Shown here one piece after another: positions 8,198-16,962 of a DNA stretch of 64,000 bases. Location of the stretch: contig NZ_MRST01000025.1 of assembly GCF_001902145.1 (NCBI RefSeq), positions 1-64,000 on the forward strand, written 5' to 3'. Made by a program: the position numbers and the translations under genes. Every line of letters starts with the position of its first letter. Within the stretch, counting starts at the first letter, position 1. Below the pieces are notes generated by a model. That model was not told where the DNA came from. It worked only from the letters and a program-made list of their open reading frames with translations, and did no database searches. Source of the DNA: Pseudomonas fluorescens. Lineage in GTDB: Bacteria; Pseudomonadota; Gammaproteobacteria; Pseudomonadales; Pseudomonadaceae.

Positions 8198-8797
8198 CTA
8201 TCCCGCTACCGCCTCACGCTCGAACAACCCCTGCCCCACGGCCCTGGCTTTTTGCAAATGCACCTGGGCCGCGCCACTTTCCGAGTCCAGCAACAATTCG
8301 GAGGTGAGTACCTGCGCCCCGCAATAATCAAAGATGCCGTAGTCGATCTGGGTGTTCATGGCCTTGGCATAACCGTGTCGATCGAAGGCGCTTTCGTCAG
8401 CCGCCCCCAGGGCCAGCAGATGCACCTGCAAATGCCTGAGTTTCTTCTGCACCGGTGTATCGGGGCCGTAATCAATCGCCCAGCCATTGACGAATACGCG
8501 GTCGACCCAACCCTTGAGCAACGCCGGCATTGACCACCAGTAGATGGGGAACGCCAGCACCAACGCGTCGGCGCGATCTATGCGGGCCTGTTCGGCCACC
8601 ACGTCGGCTGGCGGCGTCGCCCGAGTACGGTGCACCCGATGGTCGGCGGCGCTGTAGCGTGGGTCGAACCCTTCAGCGGCAAGGTCGGCTATTTCAAAGG
8701 TGTGGCCAGAGGCGGCCAGGCCCGCGCCCACCTCGGCAGCCACGCTGTGGGTGAGCGATTGCGGGTCGTGATGAGCAACAACGATCAGTGCGTGCAT
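8198..8797 (-). CDS. NAD(P)H-dependent flavin oxidoreductase (NQO/KefF-like)
   Basis: 199 residues with the flavodoxin-like fold of quinone reductases: the phosphate loop is in VVAHHDPQSLTHSV (about residues 6-19) and the second FMN loop in AFPIYWWSMPALLKGWVDRVF (about residues 80-100). Such enzymes reduce quinones with two electrons using FAD or FMN. The gene is transcribed away from a TetR regulator across a 72-nt gap containing a direct repeat, so it is probably repressed by that regulator and induced by its ligand, perhaps an electrophile or quinone. Confidence 0.88.
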   Translation of the reverse strand: MHALIVVAHHDPQSLTHSVAAEVGAGLAASGHTFEIADLAAEGFDPRYSAADHRVHRTRATPPADVVAEQARIDRADALVLAFPIYWWSMPALLKGWVDRVFVNGWAIDYGPDTPVQKKLRHLQVHLLALGAADESAFDRHGYAKAMNTQIDYGIFDYCGAQVLTSELLLDSESGAAQVHLQKARAVGQGLFEREAVAG

Positions 8798-8833
8798 GAC
8801 TTTGACTCCGTTTAGGCTTAATCTACTTTTAGT

Positions 8834-8854
8834 AAGTTACGTCGAATAAGTTAC
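8834..8854. promoter_or_regulatory. Direct repeat, candidate TetR operator
   Basis: AAGTTAC occurs at 8834-8840 and 8848-8854, in the gap between the divergent oxidoreductase and TetR genes. Flanking TACTTTT sequence extends the similarity. The position covers both likely promoters. Confidence 0.5.
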
Positions 8855-8869
8855 TTTTGGTATATAAGC

Positions 8870-9472
8870 ATGTCAAGCAGTGAATCCCCTGCCCCCCGTC
8901 GTCGCTTGTCCCGTGAAGATCGCCTGCGCCAGTTACTCGACGTCGCCTGGCAATTGGTGCGTGACGAAGGCACCGACGCCCTGACCCTGGGCCGCCTGGC
9001 CGAGCTGGCGGGCGTGACCAAACCAGTGGTGTACGACCACTTCGCTACACGCGCGGGTTTGCTGTCCGCGCTATATGCAGACTTCGACGAGCGCCAGGAC
9101 CAGGTGTTTACCGAGGCCATCGCCACCAGCAACGCGACACTCGAGGACCGCGCGCGGGTTATCGCGTCGTCGTATGTCGATTGTGTGTTGTTGCAAGGTC
9201 GGGAAATCCCCGGCGTGATTGCCGCTTTGAGCGGTTCGCCGGAGTTGGAAGCGTCCAAGCGCGAATACGAGGCGATCTTCCTCGATAAGTGCCGAGACGC
9301 GCTGTCGCCCTTCACCCACGGCGGCAGTATTTCCCAGGCCGGGTTGCGCGCCATGCTCGGCGCGGCGGAAGCCCTTTCTCATGCGGCGGCCAATGGCGAG
9401 ATCAGCCGCGAGGAAGCTCAGCAGGAGCTGCTGGAGACTATCCTCGGGATGGTCAGGCGCGTCAGGCCGTAG
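8870..9472 (+). CDS. TetR/AcrR-family transcriptional regulator
   Basis: 200 residues. The N-terminal helix-turn-helix is clear in LTLGRLAELAGVTKPVVYDHFATRAGLLSAL (about residues 39-69), with the recognition helix ending in VVYDHF. The C-terminal ligand domain is unassigned. It is divergent from the NAD(P)H oxidoreductase and most likely controls it and itself through the repeat at 8834-8854. The 3' end overlaps the convergent GNAT gene by 11 nt. Confidence 0.9.
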   Translation: MSSSESPAPRRRLSREDRLRQLLDVAWQLVRDEGTDALTLGRLAELAGVTKPVVYDHFATRAGLLSALYADFDERQDQVFTEAIATSNATLEDRARVIASSYVDCVLLQGREIPGVIAALSGSPELEASKREYEAIFLDKCRDALSPFTHGGSISQAGLRAMLGAAEALSHAAANGEISREEAQQELLETILGMVRRVRP

Positions 9473-10139
9473 GCAGACGGCCCTGGACGAACAGTTGCGC
9501 CTTGCGCGTCAACTGGTCCAGGTGCCGATCACGCTGTTTCTCTGCGTCGACCATGGCGCGCTTGCCGTGTTTTTGCAGCAGGTAGGTGTGGATCTGCCGC
9601 ACTTCCAGCGAGCTGTAGATTGAAGCCACATCCAACACGCCCATCAGCCCATCGGTGCCGTAGTTGCGGGTGTTCATCACGACCTGGGTGCCACGCACAC
9701 CGCGTACCTGGAAACCCATGGCTTCGAACACCGCAACCTTCTCTACCGCACAGGCCAGTTCGGCGTGGGGATAACGCGCCATCACCTCGTCCATCATGCT
9801 GCGTGCCACACCCTGGCGACGAAAGCCGGCCTGCACCGCCATAAACGCGATGCCACACGCGTGCGGATCATTCTTCACCGGCAGATACAGGCAAAAACCC
9901 ACCACCGTCTCGTCTTCCATCGCCACGACCAACTCCACCGCAACGCCCTTTTCGCCATTCAACGCCTCAAGGTACAGGTGCACCTCAAACCCGATGGCGT
10001 ACTGGTAGATGTTGTAGAGCAGGTTGCTCGGTGCCAGCGCCACGCTGCTGATGTCGGTGAGGTTGTCCACCACCATCTGCAGGATCTGACTGTTGACCGA
10101 TTCGGGGCACGGCGTGGTGTAGCGGGTAAGGCTGAACAT
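9462..10139 (-). CDS. GNAT-family N-acetyltransferase
   Basis: 225 residues. The acetyl-CoA binding motif A is GIAFMAVQAGFRRQGVARSM (about residues 95-114), with the R/Q-x-x-G-x-A pyrophosphate loop RRQGVA. It is followed by LACAVEKVAVFEAMGFQVRG, the usual motif B. The C-terminal ~60 residues are a charged helical extension beyond the domain. The acyl acceptor is unknown. It is not obviously linked to its neighbours. Confidence 0.87.
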   Translation of the reverse strand: MFSLTRYTTPCPESVNSQILQMVVDNLTDISSVALAPSNLLYNIYQYAIGFEVHLYLEALNGEKGVAVELVVAMEDETVVGFCLYLPVKNDPHACGIAFMAVQAGFRRQGVARSMMDEVMARYPHAELACAVEKVAVFEAMGFQVRGVRGTQVVMNTRNYGTDGLMGVLDVASIYSSLEVRQIHTYLLQKHGKRAMVDAEKQRDRHLDQLTRKAQLFVQGRLPTA

Positions 10140-10195
10140 GCAAATTCCTGGGGTTTCGCGTCAAGGCAGCGGCGATTGTACCTGTTGCGCGCCGC

Positions 10196-11080
10196 TCATG
10201 GCCCGCACACCTCGCGCAAACATGCGCGCAGCCAACGATGGGCCAGGTCGGCGTCCTGTCGCGGGTGCCACAGCATCGCCACGGTGAACGGCGGCAACGT
10301 CACAGGCAGCTCGAAGCAGTGCAAGCCTCGAGGCGGCACTGTGATATAGCGCTCAGGCACGCTGGCGATCAGGTCGGTATCACGCGCCAGGGCGATGGCC
10401 GTGTTGAAACCGGCGACCACTATGCTGACCTGCCGAACCAGACCTTGCGCCTCAAGGGCCTCGTCGATCTGGCCACGGTCCTGCCCGCGCCGCGACACAT
10501 AGACGTGTTGTCCCTGGGCAAAACGCGCTGCGCCAAGGGGGCCGCGGCTCAGAGGATGGCCCTCGCGCACCACGCCCACCAGGCGGTCACGGAACAGCGC
10601 CTGGGTCAGCACCTCCGGGCTGGCGCCCACATCGACCACACCGGTTTCCAGGTCGACGCCACCGTCGCGCAGCAACGTACTGTGCTTGTCGCTCTTGTGC
10701 ACGAAACGCAAACGCACCCCTGGGGCGTCATGGGCGATACGCGCGAGCAATGCAGGGCCGAAGCGTTCGACGAACTCCTCACTGGTGCGCAGGGTGAAGG
10801 TGCGCACCAGCTCACCCAAGTCCAGGGTGTGCGTCGGGCGCAATACGGCGTTGGCGTCTTGCACCAGTTGGCTGACCTGATCACGCAATTGCAACGCCCG
10901 GGGCGTCGGCACCAGGCCGCGCCCGGCACGTACCAGCAGCGGATCGCCAGTGGCTGCACGCAAACGCGCCAGGGCCCGGCTCATGGCCGAAGGGCTCAGG
11001 CGCAGGCGCTGGGCGGCGCGAGCGACGCTGCCTTCGGCAAGCAACACGTCCAGGGTGATGAGTAAATTGAGGTCGGGCAT
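10196..11080 (-). CDS. LysR-family transcriptional regulator
   Basis: 294 residues. The N-terminal winged helix-turn-helix spans LDVLLAEGSVARAAQRLRLSPSAMSRALARLR (about residues 9-40), followed by the substrate-binding domain. It is divergent from an MFS transporter across 113 nt, the classical LysR arrangement, so it probably controls that transporter in response to an exported or inducing compound. No T-N11-A box stands out strongly. Confidence 0.92.
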   Translation of the reverse strand: MPDLNLLITLDVLLAEGSVARAAQRLRLSPSAMSRALARLRAATGDPLLVRAGRGLVPTPRALQLRDQVSQLVQDANAVLRPTHTLDLGELVRTFTLRTSEEFVERFGPALLARIAHDAPGVRLRFVHKSDKHSTLLRDGGVDLETGVVDVGASPEVLTQALFRDRLVGVVREGHPLSRGPLGAARFAQGQHVYVSRRGQDRGQIDEALEAQGLVRQVSIVVAGFNTAIALARDTDLIASVPERYITVPPRGLHCFELPVTLPPFTVAMLWHPRQDADLAHRWLRACLREVCGP

Positions 11081-11193
11081 GGGGGCTCCTTATCAGGCGC
11101 TGGGTGCAGCTATAACCTGCGACCCATGCGCCTTCCGCCATCTTAGGCGACGCCGTAGATTTGCGACAGGTGCATTCACTCAAGGAAACGCGC

Positions 11194-12426
11194 ATGCAAA
11201 CCTCCACACGCGGCGGCCTGGTCGCCTTGTCGCTGTCCATGTTGCTGGCCGCCCTGGGCACCAGCATCGCCAATGTCGGCCTGCCCAGCCTGGCGCACGC
11301 CTTCGGGGCATCGTTTCATGCCGTGCAGTGGGTGGTGCTCGCCTACCTGCTGGCCATCACCGCCGTGATTGTCAGCGCCGGGCGCCTGGGCGACCGTCTG
11401 GGGCGCCGGCGCTTGCTGCTGGCCGGGTTGCTGGTGTTTGCCCTGGCCTGCGCCGGGTGTGCCGCCGCGCCAACCCTGTCCTGGCTGATCGGCGCACGGG
11501 CATTCCAGGGCCTGGGCGCGGCGATCATGATGGCGATGACCCTGGGCATGGTCGGTGACACCGTCACGAAAGAGAATACCGGCCGAGTCATGGGCCTGCT
11601 CGGCACTATGTCGGCACTCGGCACGGCCATGGGGCCGAGTGTCGGCGGGGTATTGCTCAGCCTGTGGAGCTGGCGCGCGCTGTTTTTGATCAGCCTTCCC
11701 TTGGCGGGTGTGGCTGCCGCCCTCGCCTACCGTTATTTGCCGGTGGATGCTTACCGCCGTGAAGCTTCGCCAGGCGATACATTCTGGGCGCCCCTGCGCG
11801 ATGCGCCGTTGCGCGCCGGCTTGGCCATGAGTGCCCTGGTGTCAGCGGTGATCATGGCAACGTTTGTGGTGGGTCCGTTCTACTTGTCGCGTGGCCTGGG
11901 CCTTGATCCCGCCTGGATGGGCTTGGCCATGGCCGTCGGGCCAACGGTCGCGGCGGTTACCGGTGTACCGGCGGGTTACCTGACCGATCGCCTCGGCAGC
12001 CAACGCCTGACCCTCATTGGATTGGGCGTGATGCTGTGCGGGGCCCTGTTGCTGTCGCAGGTCTCCGGGCTTGGCGTCTATCTCGCGGCGCTGATCGTGT
12101 TGACGGCCGGCTACAGCCTGTTCCAGGCGGCCAACAACACGGCGGTAATGAGCGATATACAGGCGACACGCCGAGGCACGGTGTCCGGCCTGCTGAATCT
12201 GTCGCGTAACCTGGGCCTTGTTTTCGGCGCATCGGCCCTCGGCGCGGTGTTCGCCCGCGCCACCCCGGATGTCAGCCTCGCCGCACCCCAGGCGGTGGCT
12301 GACGGCCTGCACGCCACCTTCGCCATGGCTGTAGGTTTGCTGTTACTGGCTGTGCTGATCGCCTGGAGACGTGCGCATTCCCTGGCCAGCGCGAAGCAGA
12401 CAAACATTGACAAGCTAAAATCGTAA
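11194..12426 (+). CDS. MFS drug-type efflux transporter
   Basis: 410 residues with about twelve membrane segments. It has the MFS motif between TM2 and TM3, GRLGDRLGRRRL (about residues 67-78), and a motif-C-like segment GPSVGGVLLS (about 157-166) typical of drug:H+ antiporters. I chose ATG 11194, preceded by AAGGAAACGC; an in-frame TTG at 11161 lacks support. It is divergent from the LysR gene, its likely regulator. The substrate is unknown. Confidence 0.88.
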   Translation: MQTSTRGGLVALSLSMLLAALGTSIANVGLPSLAHAFGASFHAVQWVVLAYLLAITAVIVSAGRLGDRLGRRRLLLAGLLVFALACAGCAAAPTLSWLIGARAFQGLGAAIMMAMTLGMVGDTVTKENTGRVMGLLGTMSALGTAMGPSVGGVLLSLWSWRALFLISLPLAGVAAALAYRYLPVDAYRREASPGDTFWAPLRDAPLRAGLAMSALVSAVIMATFVVGPFYLSRGLGLDPAWMGLAMAVGPTVAAVTGVPAGYLTDRLGSQRLTLIGLGVMLCGALLLSQVSGLGVYLAALIVLTAGYSLFQAANNTAVMSDIQATRRGTVSGLLNLSRNLGLVFGASALGAVFARATPDVSLAAPQAVADGLHATFAMAVGLLLLAVLIAWRRAHSLASAKQTNIDKLKS

Positions 12427-12432
12427 CGACTA

Positions 12433-12449
12433 TTGTCTGACAACCTGAT
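12433..12449. promoter_or_regulatory. GntR/FadR-type operator upstream of its own gene
   Basis: TTGTCTGACAA (12433-12443) is a perfect inverted repeat around one base. The 15-mer GTCTGACAACCTGAT (12435-12449) recurs exactly before lhgO at 13231. The site lies 15 nt before the regulator start codon, consistent with autorepression. Confidence 0.72.
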
Positions 12450-12464
12450 TACCAAGGTTTTCCC

Positions 12465-13175
12465 ATGCTTGAGCTCCAGCGCCCCGATTCGCTTGTCGTA
12501 CGGGTTGTCAGCGCCATTCGCGCAGAAATCGAATCCGGCCAACTGGCCCCGGAGTCGCGCCTGCCGACCGAACAGCAACTGGCCGAACAACTCAACGTCA
12601 GCCGCTCCGTGGTGCGTGAAGCCATTGCCCAACTCAAGGCCGACGGTGTGCTCACGGCCCGCCGTGGCCTGGGCTCGTTTATTTCGCAGACCCCTGCGGG
12701 CACGGTGTTTCGGTTTCCGCAGCCCAACGGGCGACGACCTGACCTGGCGCAGATGTTCGAAGTGCGCCTGTGGATCGAAACCCAGGCCGCTTCGATTGCT
12801 GCCCAGCGCCGCGACAGCGCCGACCTGCAGCGCATGAAAAGCGCGTTGCAGGCCATGCAGGACAACCGCGACGACTTTGAAGCCGCAGCCCTGGCCGATG
12901 TGGAATTCCACCGCGCCATTGCCGACGCCAGCAAGAATGACTACTTCGTGGCCTTCCATGACTTCCTCAGAAGCCAGTTGGCCAGTGCGCGTAAAACCGC
13001 GTGGGAGAACTCGGCCTCGCGCTTTGCCACCGGTTCGGCCGACGCGACCCAGGAACATCAACAGCTCTACCAGGCCATCGCCGACGGCGACGCCCAGCGC
13101 GCTGCTGCCAGTGCCGAGGCGCACCTGCGTGCAGCGGCGCGACGCCTGCAACTGGAATTACCGACCACGAATTGA
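12465..13175 (+). CDS. GntR-family regulator, FadR (FCD) subfamily
   Basis: 236 residues. The N-terminal winged helix is RLPTEQQLAEQLNVSRSVVREA (about residues 32-53), with the GntR signature SRSVVREAIAQLKADG and GLGSFI. The C-terminal FCD domain has metal/ligand helices, including DVEFHRAIADAS (about residues 146-157). The gene is followed by lhgO and an MHS transporter, and the same operator precedes both promoters, so it is very likely the local repressor of 2-hydroxyglutarate use. A GntR-type repressor of lhgO is known from P. putida; equivalence is inferred. Confidence 0.9.
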   Translation: MLELQRPDSLVVRVVSAIRAEIESGQLAPESRLPTEQQLAEQLNVSRSVVREAIAQLKADGVLTARRGLGSFISQTPAGTVFRFPQPNGRRPDLAQMFEVRLWIETQAASIAAQRRDSADLQRMKSALQAMQDNRDDFEAAALADVEFHRAIADASKNDYFVAFHDFLRSQLASARKTAWENSASRFATGSADATQEHQQLYQAIADGDAQRAAASAEAHLRAAARRLQLELPTTN

Positions 13176-13228
13176 TCCACCTTGTTTGCAGCGTGTCCCC
13201 GGACACGCCATTTTTTTAACAAAAACAT

Positions 13229-13253
13229 TAGTCTGACAACCTGATAATCAGAC
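13229..13253. promoter_or_regulatory. Second copy of the GntR operator, before lhgO
   Basis: GTCTGACAACCTGAT at 13231-13245 is identical to the site at 12435. Here it also forms a wider inverted repeat, GTCTGA ... TCAGAC (13231-13253). It ends 28 nt before the chosen lhgO start, well placed for repression. Confidence 0.72.
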
Positions 13254-13281
13254 TGAAATGTACAGCCTAGGTATCCCTGCA

Positions 13282-14475
13282 ATGATTCATGACTTTTGCA
13301 TTATCGGCGGCGGCATCGTCGGCCTGGCCACCGCCATGGAGCTGCTCAAGCGCCAACCCGGCGCGTCGCTGGTGATCCTGGAAAAAGAGTCGGTGCTGGC
13401 CAGGCACCAGACCGGCCACAACAGCGGCGTGATCCATGCCGGCATCTACTACGCACCCGGTAGCCTCAAGGCTGATTTGTGCAAGCGCGGCGCCGAAGCC
13501 ACCAAGCAGTTCTGCCGCGAACACGGGATCAAATTCGAGGTGTGCGGCAAGCTGCTGGTGGCCTCAAGCCCGCTGGAAATACAACGCATGGAAGCGCTGT
13601 ACGCCCGTGCCCAGCTCAATGGCATGCAGGTCGAGCGCTTGAATGCCGAGCAACTGCGCCAGCGTGAACCGAACATCGTCGGCCTTGGCGGCTTGTTTCT
13701 CGATGCCACCGGGATTGTCGATTACCGCCAGGTGTGCGAGACCATGGCCCAGGTGATCCGTCGCAACGGTGGGCAGATCTGCCTGGAACACACCGTGACC
13801 GCTATCCACGAAAACACCGACACCGTCACCGTCAACACCGAGGGCGAGACCTGGCAGGCCCGCCACCTGGTGGTGTGTGCCGGCTTGCAGTCGGACCGCC
13901 TGGCGCGCCTGGCCGGGGTGAGCATCGACCATCAGATCATCCCGTTTCGTGGCGAATACTTCCGCCTGCCCGCCGCCAAGAACAACATCGTCAACCACCT
14001 GATCTACCCGATCCCCGACCCGCAGCTGCCCTTCCTCGGCGTGCACCTGACCCGCATGATCGACGGCAGCGTCACCGTCGGCCCGAATGCCGTGCTGGGA
14101 CTGGGCCGCGAGAACTACCGCAAGTTCTCGGTGAACTGGCGCGACGTAGCGCAATACGCCAGTTTCCCCGGTTTCTGGAAAACCCTCTGGCAGAACCTCG
14201 GCTCCGGCACCACCGAGATGAAGAACTCGTTGTTCAAGTCCGGCTACCTGGAGCAGTGCCGCAAGTACTGCCCGTCCCTGACCCTCGATGACCTGCTGCC
14301 CTACGAGGCCGGTATCCGTGCCCAGGCGGTGATGCGCGACGGCAGCCTGGTGCACGATTTCCTGTTCGCCCAAACCTCACGAATGCTGCATGTGTGCAAC
14401 GCGCCCTCACCGGCCGCCACCTCAGCCATGCCCATCGGCGCGATGATCGCCGACCGCCTGTTCCACCCCCAGTAA
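13282..14475 (+). CDS. lhgO: L-2-hydroxyglutarate oxidase/dehydrogenase
   Basis: 397-residue flavoprotein of the DAO/GlpD fold. The FAD dinucleotide loop is CIIGGGIVGLATAMEL at the N-terminus, followed by LEKE and HQTGHNSGVIHAGIYY, hallmark residues of L-2-hydroxyglutarate oxidases. The C-terminal part has GPNAVLGLGRE and YEAGIRAQAV. It oxidises L-2-hydroxyglutarate to 2-oxoglutarate and passes electrons to the membrane. ATG 13282 fits homologues; an in-frame ATG at 13258 has no ribosome binding site and lies only 5 nt from the operator. No csiD gene, the usual lhgO partner for glutarate breakdown, is seen nearby. Confidence 0.9.
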   Translation: MIHDFCIIGGGIVGLATAMELLKRQPGASLVILEKESVLARHQTGHNSGVIHAGIYYAPGSLKADLCKRGAEATKQFCREHGIKFEVCGKLLVASSPLEIQRMEALYARAQLNGMQVERLNAEQLRQREPNIVGLGGLFLDATGIVDYRQVCETMAQVIRRNGGQICLEHTVTAIHENTDTVTVNTEGETWQARHLVVCAGLQSDRLARLAGVSIDHQIIPFRGEYFRLPAAKNNIVNHLIYPIPDPQLPFLGVHLTRMIDGSVTVGPNAVLGLGRENYRKFSVNWRDVAQYASFPGFWKTLWQNLGSGTTEMKNSLFKSGYLEQCRKYCPSLTLDDLLPYEAGIRAQAVMRDGSLVHDFLFAQTSRMLHVCNAPSPAATSAMPIGAMIADRLFHPQ

Positions 14476-14530
14476 GACCGCACCGCCCGCCACCCAACAA
14501 TAACTACAAAGACCCAGAAGGAAGTCCAGC

Positions 14531-15856
14531 ATGTCGGCATCCGCCTCCATTCCCGGTACCGAAACGCCCGAACAAACCCGCAAGCGCCTGCGCAAAGTAG
14601 CCGCCGCCACCATCTTCGGCTCGATGCTGGAGTGGTACGACTTTTACCTGTACGCCACCATGGCGGCGATTGTATTTTCGAAGATCTTCTTCGATAACAG
14701 CGACCCGAAGACTGCCACGCTGATGGCCTTTTCTACCTTTGCCATCGGCTTTATCGCCCGCCCCTTCGGCGGCATCCTGTTTGGCTACCTGGGCGACAAG
14801 TTCGGGCGCAAGCAAGTGCTGGTGCTGACCTTCTGCCTGATGGGCGTGTGCACCACCTTGATCGGCTTGATCCCCAGCTACGCCTCCATCGGCATCTGGG
14901 CCCCGATCCTGCTGGTGTTTATCCGCATCATCCAGGGCTTGGGCGCCGGTGCCGAGCTGTCGGGCGCGGCGGTCACTTCCTACGAACATGCCTCCCAAAG
15001 CAAGCGTGGCAGCCAGGGCGCCTGGCCGGCATTGGGGCTGAACCTGGGCCTGTTGCTGTCCTCGCTGACTATTTACTTGCTGACCATCAACGGCAACGAG
15101 TTCCTGCTGGCCGGCGGCTGGCGCATTCCGTTTATCTGCAGCATCGTGCTGGTAGGCGTCGGCCTGTGGGTGCGCAACAGCATTCCGGAGACCCCACAGT
15201 TCGAAGCGCTGGGCAAGGAAGAAGCCAAAGCCAAGCCATCGCCCCTCAAAGCCTTGTTCAAGAACGACCTCAAGGGCCTCGCCGTGGTGTTTTTTGTCGC
15301 GATTGGCTACAACGCCCTGAGCTACATTTTCAAGACCTTCTCCCTGGCGTACCTGACCCAATTCAAAGGCGTGGACGTGCATGTCACCTCGCTGTCGGTG
15401 ACCATCGCCAGCCTGGTAGCCATCGTCGCCGTGCCCTGCTTCGGCTGGCTGTGTGACAAGTGGAGCAGCAAGACTGTGCTGATGCTCGGCGGGCTGTGCT
15501 CGCTGCTGTTCGCCTACCCGTTCCTGGCGCTGCTCAACAGTGGTGAAAGCCTGATGATCTACCTCGCCATCGGGGTGGGCACCGGTATCCTCGCGCCGAT
15601 GATGTTTGCGCCCCAGGGCTCGTTCCTGAGCCGGCAGTTCCCGACGCAAACGCGCTCTTCGGGCTTTGGCACCGGACGGGAAATCGGTACCGCCATTGCT
15701 GGTGGCCTGGCACCGCTGGGTGCGCTGTCGATGGTGGCGGCCTCAGCCACCCACTCCACCGATGGGGTGGTGGTGATCCTTGCGATTTCTGCCTTGTTGG
15801 TGGTGGTGTTTGCCCTTTGCGATCAGGGCGCGAAACACTCGGCATTCAAGAACTGA
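14531..15856 (+). CDS. MFS metabolite:H+ symporter (MHS family), probable dicarboxylate/2-hydroxyacid importer
   Basis: 441 residues with about twelve membrane segments and the MHS hallmarks: an N-terminal GSMLEWYDFYLYA (about residues 34-46) and the loop GYLGDKFGRKQVL (about residues 84-96). Relatives carry 2-oxoglutarate, shikimate, citrate or proline with protons. Placement 55 nt after lhgO, with no terminator between, suggests uptake of 2-hydroxyglutarate or a related acid. AGAAGGAAGTCC forms the ribosome binding site. Confidence 0.85.
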   Translation: MSASASIPGTETPEQTRKRLRKVAAATIFGSMLEWYDFYLYATMAAIVFSKIFFDNSDPKTATLMAFSTFAIGFIARPFGGILFGYLGDKFGRKQVLVLTFCLMGVCTTLIGLIPSYASIGIWAPILLVFIRIIQGLGAGAELSGAAVTSYEHASQSKRGSQGAWPALGLNLGLLLSSLTIYLLTINGNEFLLAGGWRIPFICSIVLVGVGLWVRNSIPETPQFEALGKEEAKAKPSPLKALFKNDLKGLAVVFFVAIGYNALSYIFKTFSLAYLTQFKGVDVHVTSLSVTIASLVAIVAVPCFGWLCDKWSSKTVLMLGGLCSLLFAYPFLALLNSGESLMIYLAIGVGTGILAPMMFAPQGSFLSRQFPTQTRSSGFGTGREIGTAIAGGLAPLGALSMVAASATHSTDGVVVILAISALLVVVFALCDQGAKHSAFKN

Positions 15857-15877
15857 GCAAAAAAGTTCGGACCAACG

Positions 15878-15893
15878 GGTGCATGGATGCACC
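15878..15893. other. Perfect inverted repeat upstream of the CAP-domain gene
   Basis: GGTGCATGGATGCACC is two 7-nt arms around GG, 45 nt before the CAP gene start. It may be an operator or part of a weak terminator for the transporter; no T-run follows. Confidence 0.4.
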
Positions 15894-15937
15894 TGGATCG
15901 CGCATCATGGGCACTTTCAAGCTCAAGGGTAACGTCC

Positions 15938-16789
15938 ATGCGCGTTCTGTCATTGATGATGGGTCTTACGACGCTGGCCGCCACTACGGTGTTCTGCGCC
16001 AGCGCGATGGCGAATGAAGAAAGTCAGTTAGTCCAACAGATCAACCAATACCGCAGCCAGGTGCAACGCTGCGGTGACCAGGGTTCCCAGGAACTTCCGC
16101 CGCTGACCAGCGACACACGGCTGGTGTTGCCGGCCTCCAATGTCGGCGATTTGCAGCAGTCGCTGGCGCGCGCTGCCTACCCCATGGTGAATGTGCAGGC
16201 CATCAGCCTGTCCGGGCCCAAGGATGCCCAGGCCGCGATGAAAGCGGTACGCGAGAGCTTCTGCCGCGTAGTGCTCGATCCGCAATTTGTCGATATCGGC
16301 GTCAGTAACAGCGGCCAGGACTGGCGCATCGTGCTGGCTCGCCCGTTGGTGACCAGCGGCCTGGGCGATTGGCAGACCGAAGGCAGAAAACTGCTCGACC
16401 TGATCAACACCGCGCGTGCCGAGTCGCGTCAGTGTGGCACCCAGGCCTTCGCTGCGACGGCGCCCTTGTCGTGGAACGACACGCTGGCCAACGCGGCCAA
16501 CAGCCACACCCGCAACATGGCCAACGGCAATTTCTTCGACCACCTGGACCCCGACGGCCGCACGCCCGGTGACCGCGCCGAGTTGGCGGGGTATATCGCG
16601 AAGAATATCGGCGAAAACATCGCCGCCGGCCTCGACACGCCGCGCAAGGTCGTCGACGGTTGGCTCGCCAGCCCCGGCCACTGCGCCAACCTGATGAACC
16701 CGCAATTTCGCGAATTGGGTGCCGCCTACGCCATGGACCCCAAAAGTGACGCGGGCATCTACTGGACGGGCTTATTCGGCACGCAATAA
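15938..16789 (+). CDS. Secreted CAP-domain (SCP/YkwD-type) protein
   Basis: 283 residues. It starts with a Sec signal peptide, MRVLSLMMGLTTLAATTVF, with likely cleavage after ASAMA. Residues ~30-145 have no domain I recognise. The C-terminal ~130 residues form a CAP domain: HTRNMANGNFFDHLDPDGRT with its conserved histidine, IGENIAAG, and GHCANLMNPQFRELGAAY. Bacterial CAP proteins are secreted and of varied, mostly unknown function. ATG 15938 follows AAGGGT; an in-frame ATG at 15887 would bury the signal peptide and is rejected. Confidence 0.87.
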   Translation: MRVLSLMMGLTTLAATTVFCASAMANEESQLVQQINQYRSQVQRCGDQGSQELPPLTSDTRLVLPASNVGDLQQSLARAAYPMVNVQAISLSGPKDAQAAMKAVRESFCRVVLDPQFVDIGVSNSGQDWRIVLARPLVTSGLGDWQTEGRKLLDLINTARAESRQCGTQAFAATAPLSWNDTLANAANSHTRNMANGNFFDHLDPDGRTPGDRAELAGYIAKNIGENIAAGLDTPRKVVDGWLASPGHCANLMNPQFRELGAAYAMDPKSDAGIYWTGLFGTQ

Positions 16790-16962
16790 AGGTCGGGCGC
16801 CGGCCCAACCCGGGCAACAATGACGGCGTGCAAATAGACAATGAAATCAAAGTGCTATCAGGGAGAAAATCGCGCTGAACTGAATGCGGTCATTCCGGTC
16901 TGTTGCTAGTCGGTGTGACTCTTCGAAGCTAAACAATGCGTGGCAAGCAAGGTGTGAACCCA

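Noticed and set aside
13258..13281. Upstream in-frame ATG as the lhgO start
   Set aside because: It has no ribosome binding site and would begin 5 nt after the operator; homologues start at the MIHDF position.
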